From NCBI RefSeq assembly GCF_002356115.1, contig NZ_AP014836.1, positions 1 through 64,000 on the forward strand: a DNA stretch of 64,000 nt. Direction: 5' to 3'. The position numbers and the translations under genes are program-made. Each line of letters begins with the position of its first letter. Position 1 is the stretch's first letter. Shown here piece by piece: positions 1-11,002 of this stretch. This stretch comes from Candidatus Nitrosoglobus terrae. GTDB taxonomy: Bacteria; Pseudomonadota; Gammaproteobacteria; Nitrosococcales; Nitrosococcaceae. The notes under the pieces were generated by a model. That model worked only from the letters and a program-made list of their open reading frames with translations. It was not told where the DNA came from and did not search any database.

Positions 1-96
1 TATTCATCAAATTTTCCAAATCAGCTTAATCAAGGATTAATTTTCTTAATTTTTTATACAATGTTAAATACTATAAAAACAAGGAGTATGTAATCT

Positions 97-1437
97 GTGT
101 CATCCCCGCTTTGGGAACACTGCCTTAATCATTTAGAAGGAGAACTCAGTCCTCAAGAGTTCAATACTTACATTCGCCCCTTACAAGCAATGCAGCGAGA
201 TTCTACTTTACAGCTTTATGCGCCTAATCAGTTTGTGATTGATTGGGTACAAAATTGCGTTAAAAATCGTATTAATGCCCTCTTATTTTATTATAGTAAT
301 GGCTGCATAAATAAGGCAATCTTTGATGTTGGTTCTTGTAATCCTCAGCCACAAGTCCATGTCCAAGCACCGAGTGAGAACCTAGATCCCTCCACTAAGT
401 GTATTAATTGGATATCTGATTCTCAGCTTAATAAATATTATACTTTTGATACTTTTATCGAGGGTAAATCAAATCAATTACCTCGTGCTGCCTCTTACCA
501 AACTGCTGAAAACCCTGGAAATGCTTATAACCCTTTATTCATTTACGGAGGAGTGGGTCTTGGTAAAACCCATCTAATGCATGCTGTAGGTAATCATATT
601 CGAATGCGTAGCCCTTATACTAAAGTTGCTTATCTGCATTCAGAGCAGTTTGTTGCTGGGATGATAAAAGCCTTGCAGCTAAATGCGATCAACGAATTTA
701 AAGCTCGTTATCGATCAGTGGATGTTCTATTGATTGATGATATTCAGTTTCTTGCCGGAAAAGAGCGCTCTCAGGAAGAATTTTTTTATACTTTCAATAC
801 ATTATTTGATGGCCAGCACCAAATTATCTTAACCTGTGATCGATTTCCAAAAGAAGTTATTGGATTAGAGGAAAGATTAAAATCTCGTTTTGGCTGGGGG
901 CTAACTGTTGCTGTTGAACCACCAGAGCTGGAAACAAGGATCGCTATCCTAATAAGTAAAGCTAATCTTGAGAATATTTCCCTATCAGATGATGTCGCCC
1001 TTTTCCTTGGGCGACTCATTCGCTCTAATGTTCGAGAGTTAGAAGGGGCATTACGACGAGTAATTGCTTACTCTCGATTTACTAATCGCGCGATTACGAT
1101 AGAGCTTACTCGTGAAGCATTAAAAGATTTATTAGCATTGCAGGAAAAACTAATTACAATTGAAAATATTAAAAGAACAGTTGCGGAATATTATAAAATT
1201 CGAATTTCTGATCTATCATCAAAATGGCGTTCTCGCGCTGTTGCACGACCAAGACAAATAGCTATGGCGCTTTCCAAGGAGTTAACTAATCATAGTTTAA
1301 TTGAAATCGGAAACTTCTTTGGTGGACGCGATCATACAACAGTTTTACATGCTTGTCGCAAAATAAATGAGCTAACAAGCATTGACCCGCGAGTAGCTGA
1401 AGATTATGAGAATTTATTAAAAAAACTATCTACGTAA
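97..1437 (+). CDS. dnaA: Chromosomal replication initiator protein DnaA
   Basis: Initiates chromosome replication by binding DnaA boxes at oriC, melting the origin and loading DnaB. The 446 residues show the full family layout: N-terminal domain I (about 1-85), a short linker, the AAA+ domain with Walker A GGVGLGKT (151-158) and Walker B LLIDDI (211-216), and the C-terminal DNA-binding signature [15 protein letters not shown] (about 409-423). The start is GTG at 97, preceded by AAGGAG at 81-86. It is followed by a DnaA-box cluster and dnaN, the usual origin context. Boxes lie just downstream; none that I recognise lie in the 96 bases upstream. Confidence 0.98.
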   Translation: MSSPLWEHCLNHLEGELSPQEFNTYIRPLQAMQRDSTLQLYAPNQFVIDWVQNCVKNRINALLFYYSNGCINKAIFDVGSCNPQPQVHVQAPSENLDPSTKCINWISDSQLNKYYTFDTFIEGKSNQLPRAASYQTAENPGNAYNPLFIYGGVGLGKTHLMHAVGNHIRMRSPYTKVAYLHSEQFVAGMIKALQLNAINEFKARYRSVDVLLIDDIQFLAGKERSQEEFFYTFNTLFDGQHQIILTCDRFPKEVIGLEERLKSRFGWGLTVAVEPPELETRIAILISKANLENISLSDDVALFLGRLIRSNVRELEGALRRVIAYSRFTNRAITIELTREALKDLLALQEKLITIENIKRTVAEYYKIRISDLSSKWRSRAVARPRQIAMALSKELTNHSLIEIGNFFGGRDHTTVLHACRKINELTSIDPRVAEDYENLLKKLST

Positions 1438-1438
1438 T

Positions 1439-1552
1439 TGTGGATAACTCAGTGGATAACCCATGTATAACTATGTTAATAACTTTATACTTCAATTATA
1501 TCAACATTTTTTCCACAGGGTTATACATGGGTTATCCACTGAGTTATCCACA
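1439..1552. repeat. Perfect 33-bp inverted repeat made of DnaA boxes
   Basis: The left arm (1439-1471) and right arm (1520-1552) are exact reverse complements over 33 bases, separated by 48 bases. Each arm has an outer TTATCCACA box, an inner TTATCCACT box and a weaker TTATACATG-like site, so boxes on the two arms face each other symmetrically. A single TTTTCCACA near-box lies inside the spacer at 1509-1517. The repeat starts two bases after the dnaA stop, so it could also act as a hairpin at the end of the dnaA transcript. Confidence 0.9.
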
Positions 1553-1610
1553 TGTTAAGATATTGATTTTTAATTAAATTTAGTCAAACCAATGTATTTT
1601 TAGCCCTTAT

Positions 1611-1650
1611 ACTACTACTACTATATATATATATATATATTAGTAATAGT
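1611..1650. other. CTA/TA repeat tract, candidate DNA unwinding element
   Basis: Four tandem CTA triplets (1612-1623) run directly into about 19 bases of alternating TA. The opposite strand therefore carries tandem TAG triplets. DnaA-trio elements of basal origins are repeats of that type (3'-GAT-5'), normally within a few bases of a DnaA box; here the nearest exact box ends at 1552, about 60 bases away. The tract is clearly AT-rich and melting-prone. Its role as unwinding element is inference. Confidence 0.45.
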
Positions 1651-1709
1651 ATTTAATCTTTCTAAAAATTAATTTATACTAATTGCATATTTTATTTAAT
1701 TAAAAGCTA

Positions 1710-2813
1710 ATGTGGTTTTCTATCGAAAGAGAAGAGATCGTTAAACATCTAACAACCGTCTGTGGGGTAGTAGAACGACGCCATGTCCTGCCTATTCTCT
1801 TTAATGTTCTTTTAATAATTGAAGATTCACAACTTTCCCTAACAACTACAGATCTTGAAGTTGAAATAAGAACTATATTTAAAGTTCAGCAAATAGAAGC
1901 TGGAAGAATAACGGTTGCTGCAAGAAAATTCCTAGATATTTGTCGTATACTACCTTCTCGATCTACACTAGAAGTGCAACATAAAAATGGGCAGCTCCAT
2001 ATTCGAGCAGAACATAGTAAATTTACGCTTAGTACTCTTCCAGCAAAAGATTTTCCTAATACAAATAATTTTGATAAAGTTACAGAAATTGAGTTAACTC
2101 AAATTGAGCTAAAAAGCTTACTACAGAAAACTGTTTTCTGTATGGCTCATCAAGACGTTCGTTATTATCTTAACGGTTTACTAATAGAACTAGAGAAAGA
2201 AGAACTACATGCTGTAGCTACAGATGGACATCGACTTGCCATTGCCTCATTAAAAAAAAGACTGTTACCTGATGAAGGAAAAATTCAGGCCATTATACCT
2301 CGAAAGGCAGTACTAGAGTTAACGCGCTTATTGGAAGAATCAGATGATTTAGTACGGATTACGCTTGGAAATAGCCAAATAAGAGCTGAATTCCATGGAC
2401 TATCCTTCTTTACTAAATTGATAGATGGCCAGTTTCCTGATCATAGACGGGTAATACCGATAGGCTGCGAGAAACAACTTATTATTAATCGAGAAGCACT
2501 CAAACAAGGGTTAGCTCGGGTAAATATTCTTACAAATGATAAACACCATGGGGTACGCTTATATTTTTCAAATTCAACACTACAAGCCATAGTGACTAAT
2601 TTAGAGCAAGAATCTGCTGAAGAAAAAATAGAAACTAATTACGAAGGAAATAGCCTTGAGATTGGTTTTAATAATTCCTATCTTATTGAGCTACTTAACA
2701 TTATTGCTTCTGAACAAGTAAAACTAGAGTTTACAGATGCTAGTAGTGGTTGCCTCATTACCCCTCTAAATGGTGATACTAGTAAATATGTCATTATGCC
2801 TATGAGATTATAG
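1710..2813 (+). CDS. dnaN: DNA polymerase III subunit beta (sliding clamp)
   Basis: Forms the ring-shaped processivity clamp that tethers DNA polymerase III to DNA. The 367-residue length matches the family (E. coli 366). Recognisable segments include the LPILFNVLL stretch near the N terminus, the ATDGHRLA motif around residue 172, and the C-terminal YVIMPMRL tail that ends the third clamp domain. It lies 272 bases after dnaA, with the candidate origin between them. No clear Shine-Dalgarno precedes the ATG, so a leaderless or weakly initiated message is possible. Confidence 0.97.
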   Translation: MWFSIEREEIVKHLTTVCGVVERRHVLPILFNVLLIIEDSQLSLTTTDLEVEIRTIFKVQQIEAGRITVAARKFLDICRILPSRSTLEVQHKNGQLHIRAEHSKFTLSTLPAKDFPNTNNFDKVTEIELTQIELKSLLQKTVFCMAHQDVRYYLNGLLIELEKEELHAVATDGHRLAIASLKKRLLPDEGKIQAIIPRKAVLELTRLLEESDDLVRITLGNSQIRAEFHGLSFFTKLIDGQFPDHRRVIPIGCEKQLIINREALKQGLARVNILTNDKHHGVRLYFSNSTLQAIVTNLEQESAEEKIETNYEGNSLEIGFNNSYLIELLNIIASEQVKLEFTDASSGCLITPLNGDTSKYVIMPMRL

Positions 2814-2918
2814 GTTTACCTTAAAAGATATTAGCATCTAGCTAGATAGTTATCCCATACCACAAATTTACATAAATAGCAACATTTATTTGTTCACGTG
2901 AAAATGAGAATAGTTTAA

Positions 2919-5330
<2,412 letters not shown>

Positions 5331-5523
5331 TTTAAAATTTAGATAAAACCTGATAATTTTAACAAAGCTAGAATTTTAAAGTGCTTTTTCTACTAGCAAT
5401 TACAAATTATTAAAGATATCTTTATATTTCCATCTCGTATGCCGTATAAAATCCGCTTGGTAATTTTATCTATAGCTATTTATCTGAATATTTAGATTCT
5501 AGTCTATTAATAAAATAAATATT

Positions 5524-6222
5524 GTGAGTTATTGGTTAGCGAGCGTACGCAGCTTAGCTGAGGCTAAATGGCTTCTAGAATCATCCAATATTCCTGATAT
5601 TCTTGATCTTAAAGATTCAGAAAAAGAAGCGCTTAGCCCTTTACCTACTTCGCTTATACGTCAAATAGTAAATCTAACTCAGAATCGCTGCCAAGTTAGC
5701 GCTACTATTGGGGGTTTACCCATGAACCCAATGCTAATCAGTAATACAATAAAGGAAGTAGCCGCTACTGGGGTAAATTATATAAAAATTAGTTTGTTTC
5801 TTGATGATCGGATATCTAATTATCTTGCAGTACTGCAACCAATGACGGCGCAGGGAATCTCTTTAGTAGGTGTGGTATTTGCTGACCAGTACCCTCTCCC
5901 TCTCTTTTCTGGGATACCTTTAATCCGGCAAGCGGGTTTTAAGGGAATCATGATTGATACCGCTATTAAAAATGGCTATAACCTGTTAACTTATTTTTCC
6001 ATAAAAGAGCTTGATAATTTTATTAAGCTAGCTCATAACAATGGGCTGGCTAGCGGCTTAGCAGGATCTCTCCAAATCAGAGACATACCAATTTTACTCT
6101 CCTTAAAACCAGATTATCTAGGATTTCGCAGCGCTTTATGCTATAGAGGGCAGCGCGATTCTAATCTCAGTTTGAAGGCTATATCTTTACTAAAACGTAT
6201 GTTAGAAGATAATTATACCTAA
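5524..6222 (+). CDS. mfnB: MfnB-like (5-formylfuran-3-yl)methyl phosphate synthase
   Basis: The family condenses two glyceraldehyde-3-phosphate molecules into the furan phosphate that becomes the furan of methanofuran or methylofuran. The 232 residues form a TIM-barrel-like protein with the family stretches SATIGGLPMNP, GIMIDTAIKNG and GLAGSLQIRDIP. Lys30, Lys88, Asp145 and Lys149 have the same spacing as the catalytic Lys27, Lys85, Asp151 and Lys155 that I recall for the Methanocaldococcus enzyme. The start is GTG. It stands alone between gyrB and fbp, but the fhc operon that needs such a cofactor lies 1.3 kb past its end on the other strand. Confidence 0.85.
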   Translation: MSYWLASVRSLAEAKWLLESSNIPDILDLKDSEKEALSPLPTSLIRQIVNLTQNRCQVSATIGGLPMNPMLISNTIKEVAATGVNYIKISLFLDDRISNYLAVLQPMTAQGISLVGVVFADQYPLPLFSGIPLIRQAGFKGIMIDTAIKNGYNLLTYFSIKELDNFIKLAHNNGLASGLAGSLQIRDIPILLSLKPDYLGFRSALCYRGQRDSNLSLKAISLLKRMLEDNYT

Positions 6223-6318
6223 TAAAATTACATAAATTAAATTTTTTCTTTTAGTACGATCTCATGAAACTATAGTAATTTACCCGCTTTAACATTTAAT
6301 TAATAAGGATGAATAGTA

Positions 6319-7329
6319 ATGCAAAATGGTATTTCCTTGGCTAAATTTATTATTGAGCAGCAGCGTAATAATCCTAAGATAGCAGATGATTTTACTGGAT
6401 TGCTTAATGATATTGCTGCCACTTGTAAATCTATCTCCCATTTAGTTAATCGCGGCGGCCTTATTCATATACTGGGAACTGCTGGAACTGAGAATATCCA
6501 AGGGGAGAGCCAAAAAAAACTGGATATTATTAGTAATAATGTGATGATTAAATCCCTAGAGTGGACAGGGCATTTAAGAGCCATGGTTTCTGAAGAAGTT
6601 GAAGGAATTATTTCAATTCCAAATCAATACCCAAGAGGTAACTATCTTCTTCTTTTTGATCCATTAGATGGATCTTCCAATACTGATGTTAATGTATCAG
6701 TAGGAACTATATTTTCTATTTTACGTTGTCCAGATGGGGTGAATAACCCGATTGAGAAAGATTTTTTACAGCAAGGCATACACCAGGTTGGAGCTGGATT
6801 TTGTGTCTATGGGCCTACCACTATGATGGTGTTGACAATTGGTAGCGGCGTTAGCGGTTTTACACTTGATCACGATATCGGAGAATTTATTCTTACTCAT
6901 CCTAATATGACAATTCCAACAGATACAGCAGAATTTGCTATTAATATGTCTAACCAGCGTTTTTGGGAGGCTCCGGTACAACAATATATTGAAGAATGTA
7001 TAAAAGGAAAAGAAGGTTCTAGGGGTAAAAATTTTAATATGCGCTGGGTAGCTTCTATGGTGGCAGAAGTTTACCGAATTCTTATTCGAGGTGGGGTTTT
7101 TATGTATCCTAGAGATAATAAAGATCCAACTAAAGCTGGCCGAATACGCCTTATGTATGAAGCTAATCCTATGAGCTTTATTGTGGAGCAAGCAGGTGGT
7201 GCCAGCTCTACTGGTTATCAACCTATTCTTGAGGTGCAACCAGAAAATATTCATCAGCGAATACCGGTTATTCTAGGATCTAAAAATGAAATAGATCGAA
7301 TAGTGGCTTATCATGCTCTTCTAGCATAG
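6319..7329 (+). CDS. fbp: Fructose-1,6-bisphosphatase class I
   Basis: Hydrolyses fructose 1,6-bisphosphate to fructose 6-phosphate in gluconeogenesis and in regeneration of ribulose bisphosphate in the Calvin cycle. The metal-binding signature [20 protein letters not shown] lies near residue 112, and the C-terminal substrate loop [18 protein letters not shown] is present. The length of 336 residues is normal. AAGGATG upstream of the ATG supplies a ribosome site. It is transcribed toward the fhc operon and separated from it by a palindromic hairpin. Whether it serves carbon fixation cannot be told here, because no RuBisCO or phosphoribulokinase gene is in view. Confidence 0.96.
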   Translation: MQNGISLAKFIIEQQRNNPKIADDFTGLLNDIAATCKSISHLVNRGGLIHILGTAGTENIQGESQKKLDIISNNVMIKSLEWTGHLRAMVSEEVEGIISIPNQYPRGNYLLLFDPLDGSSNTDVNVSVGTIFSILRCPDGVNNPIEKDFLQQGIHQVGAGFCVYGPTTMMVLTIGSGVSGFTLDHDIGEFILTHPNMTIPTDTAEFAINMSNQRFWEAPVQQYIEECIKGKEGSRGKNFNMRWVASMVAEVYRILIRGGVFMYPRDNKDPTKAGRIRLMYEANPMSFIVEQAGGASSTGYQPILEVQPENIHQRIPVILGSKNEIDRIVAYHALLA

Positions 7330-7472
7330 TGACAATGACAGTTATCGTCGTAGCCCAAGCATTCAGCAGCTTGACGGTATTAACTGCGGTGGGAGAAATG
7401 CTACTTGTATTAATACGGGCTATGTTATAACCTGTAATTGATAACCGTCTACTCACGTTTTGAATATAAAAG

Positions 7473-7498
7473 GAAATGGCCTCAATTGAGGCCATTTC
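7473..7498. terminator. Perfect 26-bp palindrome between convergent fbp and fhcC
   Basis: The palindrome is exact over all 26 bases, with its centre between 7485 and 7486, and can fold into a stable stem with a minimal loop. On the minus strand it is followed by CCTTTTATATT, which resembles the T-run of an intrinsic terminator for the fhc operon ending at 7568. On the plus strand the following bases are not T-rich. It may also serve as a barrier between converging transcripts. Confidence 0.5.
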
Positions 7499-7567
7499 TG
7501 TCTTAAGGGAGCACGCAAATGATGACGTTATACATTTGAGAGCTTTTCCTTCGCTGCTAATGATTAT

Positions 7568-8383
7568 TTAAACTTTGATTAGAATTTCACCACGGCCTAG
7601 GTTAGCCATATCACCACAGTAACGGTGTACTCTTTGTATGATTTTATTAGGATCGCCAAATTGGGTTTCAAGGTTTTTATAGGATGCCAGCATGAAAGAC
7701 AGAAAACCTAGAGTATGGGTACCACAATCGTTAAAGGTTGCGCTTAATTTATTTGGGCTTTGCCAAAGTAGTAATGTACCTCGTTTCATATTATAGCCAA
7801 GATAAATCCCAGTTTTACCCAGTACGGCTATTGTGCCAGCTATCATACCAGACCCTAAATAATCACCAGTATTGCCTTCAATGAGGAGATTCCCTCGGCG
7901 CATTTGATTTCCAGCGCGATCGCCAACATTTCCAGTTACAATAACCGTTCCTCCAACCATGCCCACGTTACTTCCTAAACGAGGCGATCCTAAGAAATCG
8001 CCGCTATCACCATTAATCTTAAGTAGTCCTCCTTTCATTTCGCAAGCAGCAAAGGCATTTGTATTACCATAAATATTAATTTGACCAGTTTTCATGCCTA
8101 TTCCTATATATGAGCCGCAAGATCCTTGAACCTCGATTCGGCCTCCAGTAAGATCCTTACCTATATAATCTAGCTTATTAGTTTCTCCATCAAAAATAAG
8201 ATAGTTGGTATCGCCTTCTGAGACTTTGAAAATTTCATCTACCCTTAAGCGTCGGTTACCCGCTACTAAAAGAAGAGATCTTATTTCTGTTTTGGATAAC
8301 CCTGATAAATTTCTTGGAATGAGAGGAGAAACATCTATTCGCTGAGCAGGAGAAGTTTGTACAGTTAAGGTGAATACCTTCAT
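7568..8383 (-). CDS. fhcC: Formyltransferase/hydrolase complex subunit C (FmdC/FwdC-like)
   Basis: Structural subunit of the bacterial FhcABCD complex, homologous to subunit C of formylmethanofuran dehydrogenase. The 271 residues show the repeated GxxGxxxG pattern of this right-handed beta-helix family, for example GSYIGIGMKTG, GNVGDRAGNQMRRG, GNTGDYLGSGM and GIYLGYNMKRG. It is the last gene of the minus-strand run fhcB-fhcA-fhcD-fhcC, 47 bases after fhcD. The same subunit order is known from methylotrophic Methylorubrum. A hairpin at 7473-7498 probably ends the transcript. Confidence 0.93.
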   Translation of the reverse strand: MKVFTLTVQTSPAQRIDVSPLIPRNLSGLSKTEIRSLLLVAGNRRLRVDEIFKVSEGDTNYLIFDGETNKLDYIGKDLTGGRIEVQGSCGSYIGIGMKTGQINIYGNTNAFAACEMKGGLLKINGDSGDFLGSPRLGSNVGMVGGTVIVTGNVGDRAGNQMRRGNLLIEGNTGDYLGSGMIAGTIAVLGKTGIYLGYNMKRGTLLLWQSPNKLSATFNDCGTHTLGFLSFMLASYKNLETQFGDPNKIIQRVHRYCGDMANLGRGEILIKV

Positions 8384-8430
8384 TGATGATATTGATACTA
8401 CTTTAGTTATATTCTCATAAATTTAATATG

Positions 8431-9324
8431 CTACTTCATGATCTCTTGGAGATGGAAATGAAATGAGCCTAGTTTACCTTCATAATTTCCAGCGCTGATA
8501 CGACTGATTCCATTCTTTGCTCCAAGGTTACAGGCAGCAGAAATTCCAGCATACATAGCTTTTTTAATATCTTCTTTAGAAAGACCATCAATAATAATTT
8601 CCATCACTGACTCAATCTCAGGGGAAAGTTTAGTTGAAACCTGTCCTTTAAGAGTGGGACAAAAAGCTTCATTAGTAGAAGCCTTAAGTCGTTTGTATTT
8701 AGATCCTACTTTTGAACCTGATCGAGCTACACCTCCAGGAAAAGGTGTAATAACATTAGGGATTTTATTTATTGCGCCAACGGCTGCCTCACAAGCGGCT
8801 AGGGCTTGAGTCTGGGATTGCGCTAAAATAAAAAAATTACCTCCTCCTATGGCGGTAGTTATTCCAGTAGCCTCTTCAACGAGAAATTCACCTTCCATTA
8901 CTGGAATTCGCCAATAACGACAGCCATTAATAAGCTTTGATATCTGGAAGCCGTCTCCGAAGAATCGAAGATTTTTTCCTAGCGGAATATCGCTTCCAGT
9001 AATCCCGGCAAATAAAGCAGAGGTTGGGGCGGTGAGCACACATTGACTAGCTCGGATTTCAACCTGTCTAGCTAATCCTTTACTGCTCATAGCAAATAAT
9101 AGGACAGCAACCCCAGGCCTACCATCTGGTGTTTCATCTGGAGCTAATTCTCGTTCAATATCCGCCTCGCAGCCACAGCCAATTATTGAAGTGGCGAACC
9201 CAGTCATCGCTTGCGCTGAGTGATAAGCCCATTTGAGATTTTGAGCAGTAATAATGGCTCTTGTGGCTTTCATAGGAAAAGCTTCAGCGAAAGTGGCATC
9301 AATCATAACTCCATTAATGATCAT
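8431..9324 (-). CDS. fhcD: Formylmethanofuran:tetrahydromethanopterin formyltransferase
   Basis: Transfers the formyl group between N5-formyl-tetrahydromethanopterin and the furan cofactor held by the Fhc complex (subunit D, homologous to archaeal Ftr). The 297 residues match Ftr length. Family stretches visible are CGCEADIERELAPDETPDGRPG, in part, near residue 50, and TPFPGGVARSGSKVGSKY near residue 193. Its ATG overlaps the fhcA stop in an ATGA (9321-9324), indicating translational coupling. In bacteria this enzyme belongs to formaldehyde oxidation or C1 detoxification rather than methanogenesis. Confidence 0.94.
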   Translation of the reverse strand: MIINGVMIDATFAEAFPMKATRAIITAQNLKWAYHSAQAMTGFATSIIGCGCEADIERELAPDETPDGRPGVAVLLFAMSSKGLARQVEIRASQCVLTAPTSALFAGITGSDIPLGKNLRFFGDGFQISKLINGCRYWRIPVMEGEFLVEEATGITTAIGGGNFFILAQSQTQALAACEAAVGAINKIPNVITPFPGGVARSGSKVGSKYKRLKASTNEAFCPTLKGQVSTKLSPEIESVMEIIIDGLSKEDIKKAMYAGISAACNLGAKNGISRISAGNYEGKLGSFHFHLQEIMK

Positions 9325-10988
9325 AATGAAGCCTCTCTATGACAAGGATGAATTTGAATATCGCTGTGCCCACCTTGGAGAATCTCTTCATCCCTTATTT
9401 TAAAGTTGCTGAGCTTTAGAGAAAGGTAACGATCAAAATAATTATTCAGATCTTTCTCTATACTATTATCAAATGCAGGCCGAACCACATGAGTAGCACC
9501 CTGGGTAACTTTTACTATCTCTCCGTTTTTGGCTACCATTTCTCCATTTTTAAAGACATAGTCAGGTTTAGCAAACATTCTTTCCTTATCTTGATACTGG
9601 GTGTAAACAGTAATATCGGCTACCGCTCCAATACCTAAATGGCCTCGATCTGAAAGACCTAGTAGCTTAGCGGCTCCCGCTCGAGTTATAATGGCTATCT
9701 CATAGAGTGAATATTCTCGATTAAGAGTACTTAAGATGCTGACTTGAGCAGCATCTGGATGAATAGTTGTCAACATATCGTTACGAAAACTACGATCCAT
9801 TAACAACCGGATAAGATGAGGATAAGTAATAAATGGTGCTCCATTAGGATGGTCAGTAGTCAGGCATATTTGCCAAGGATTGGTAACTAGAAGAAAAATT
9901 TCTAGACCAATAGCCCACTGGAGCGAGTTTACAAAAGATTTATCTTTGTACTTAAAGGGGACAACCCCACAACCCGAATCGCACTCAATATCCATAAAAA
10001 CCCCTTTCTTAGGATAAGCACGGCCATAGCTTGCATATTGCTGCATACTATCCGCTGATACGGATGTAGTTTGCCCAAAGAAAATTTGGCCTACATCAAT
10101 GGTAATATTGGGATGGTTATTGATTGCCTCTGCAATTTGAGCTGCCCCAGAAGAAAATTTCCGGTCTCCTTCTGTACCATAGCTGTGAAATTGAATATGA
10201 GTAAGGTGCATAGGTAACCCTTCACTTCCAGCAATGGTTTTTAGCGTGGTTTTTAGATTGCCAGGAACTCCTAGATTGCAGCCATGGACATGAAGTGGAT
10301 GGGGAATACCTAGCTCATATACCGCGCGTGCTAGCTGAAGTAAAATTTGGCGAGGCGTAACACCATAATAAGGCCCAGGTTCATCTAAATTTAGCTGACG
10401 CTGATTAAATTTAAAGGCGTTGATTCCGCCCGGATTGACGACTTTGACTCCCAAACATTGGCTTGCAGTGATTATCCAAGCAACATAATTATTGAGAATT
10501 TTTTGATCTTTATTCGCTGCTAGTATTCGCAACATATAATCATCATTACCTAATAGGGCATAACCTCCTTTATCTATTATTGGGATATCGCCCATTTCTA
10601 GATGAGAATGACGGGCATTCATGGGTAATATAGCGGGCTCAAAAGCTGTGGTATAGCCTAATTTTGCATATTGATAACCCGTAATGAAAGCGCTAGGAGT
10701 AGCGCGTCCACTACCAGAACGAAGTAAATCAGTATGGGCTACTGAGTAGGCCCGGTGATCTTCTGAAAGTAAGGTACGAGCAATATTTATTTTGCCGCCA
10801 CCAATATGGGTATGGATGTCGATTGCTCCTGCCATTACTATTTTATTGTGTAAGTTATATTCTTGATGAGCAGGAGCATCACTAGGGGGATCAATAATAC
10901 GGCCGTCACGTATATATATACTGCGGACTTCACCTTTAATTCCATGCATAGGATCATAAACAGTGCCACTCGTGAGCTTGATAAGCAT
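9321..10988 (-). CDS. fhcA: Formyltransferase/hydrolase complex subunit A (amidohydrolase)
   Basis: Metal-dependent amidohydrolase subunit that hydrolyses the N-formyl furan cofactor and releases formate. At 555 residues it has the family layout, with the metal-binding IDIHTHIGGG near residue 57, HVHGCNLG and THIQFHSYG in the middle and TTDHPNGAP near residue 378. The binuclear metal site therefore appears intact. It is 14 bases downstream of fhcB and overlaps fhcD by four bases. Its archaeal homologue FwdA works with a tungsten or molybdenum subunit; the bacterial complex uses only this hydrolytic site. Confidence 0.95.
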   Translation of the reverse strand: MLIKLTSGTVYDPMHGIKGEVRSIYIRDGRIIDPPSDAPAHQEYNLHNKIVMAGAIDIHTHIGGGKINIARTLLSEDHRAYSVAHTDLLRSGSGRATPSAFITGYQYAKLGYTTAFEPAILPMNARHSHLEMGDIPIIDKGGYALLGNDDYMLRILAANKDQKILNNYVAWIITASQCLGVKVVNPGGINAFKFNQRQLNLDEPGPYYGVTPRQILLQLARAVYELGIPHPLHVHGCNLGVPGNLKTTLKTIAGSEGLPMHLTHIQFHSYGTEGDRKFSSGAAQIAEAINNHPNITIDVGQIFFGQTTSVSADSMQQYASYGRAYPKKGVFMDIECDSGCGVVPFKYKDKSFVNSLQWAIGLEIFLLVTNPWQICLTTDHPNGAPFITYPHLIRLLMDRSFRNDMLTTIHPDAAQVSILSTLNREYSLYEIAIITRAGAAKLLGLSDRGHLGIGAVADITVYTQYQDKERMFAKPDYVFKNGEMVAKNGEIVKVTQGATHVVRPAFDNSIEKDLNNYFDRYLSLKLSNFKIRDEEILQGGHSDIQIHPCHREASL

Positions 10989-11002
10989 AGTAGAGTTATT
11001 TT

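Larger units (their letters stand above)
1438..1709. other. oriC: Probable replication origin (oriC) between dnaA and dnaN
   Basis: This 272-base gap has no gene. It holds exact matches to the DnaA box TTATCCACA at 1544-1552 (plus) and 1439-1447 (minus), TTATCCACT at 1532-1540 (plus) and its minus-strand mate at 1451-1459, and TTTTCCACA at 1509-1517. An extremely AT-rich stretch with CTA and TA repeats follows at about 1555-1700. DnaA boxes next to dnaA plus a melting-prone segment are the standard signs of a bacterial origin. Origin activity is inferred, not shown. Confidence 0.8.

Noticed and set aside
1611-1650. TA tract considered as a simple sequencing or assembly artefact
   Set aside because: The short length and position in the expected AT-rich origin region make a real feature more likely, although the exact TA count may be uncertain.
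6766-7254. 162-codon minus-strand frame inside fbp
   Set aside because: It lies fully within a well-supported enzyme gene and its translation has no domain-like pattern.
7335-7430. 31-codon hydrophobic frame just after fbp
   Set aside because: No ribosome site, no recognisable similarity, and a competing frame on the other strand; too little evidence for a gene.
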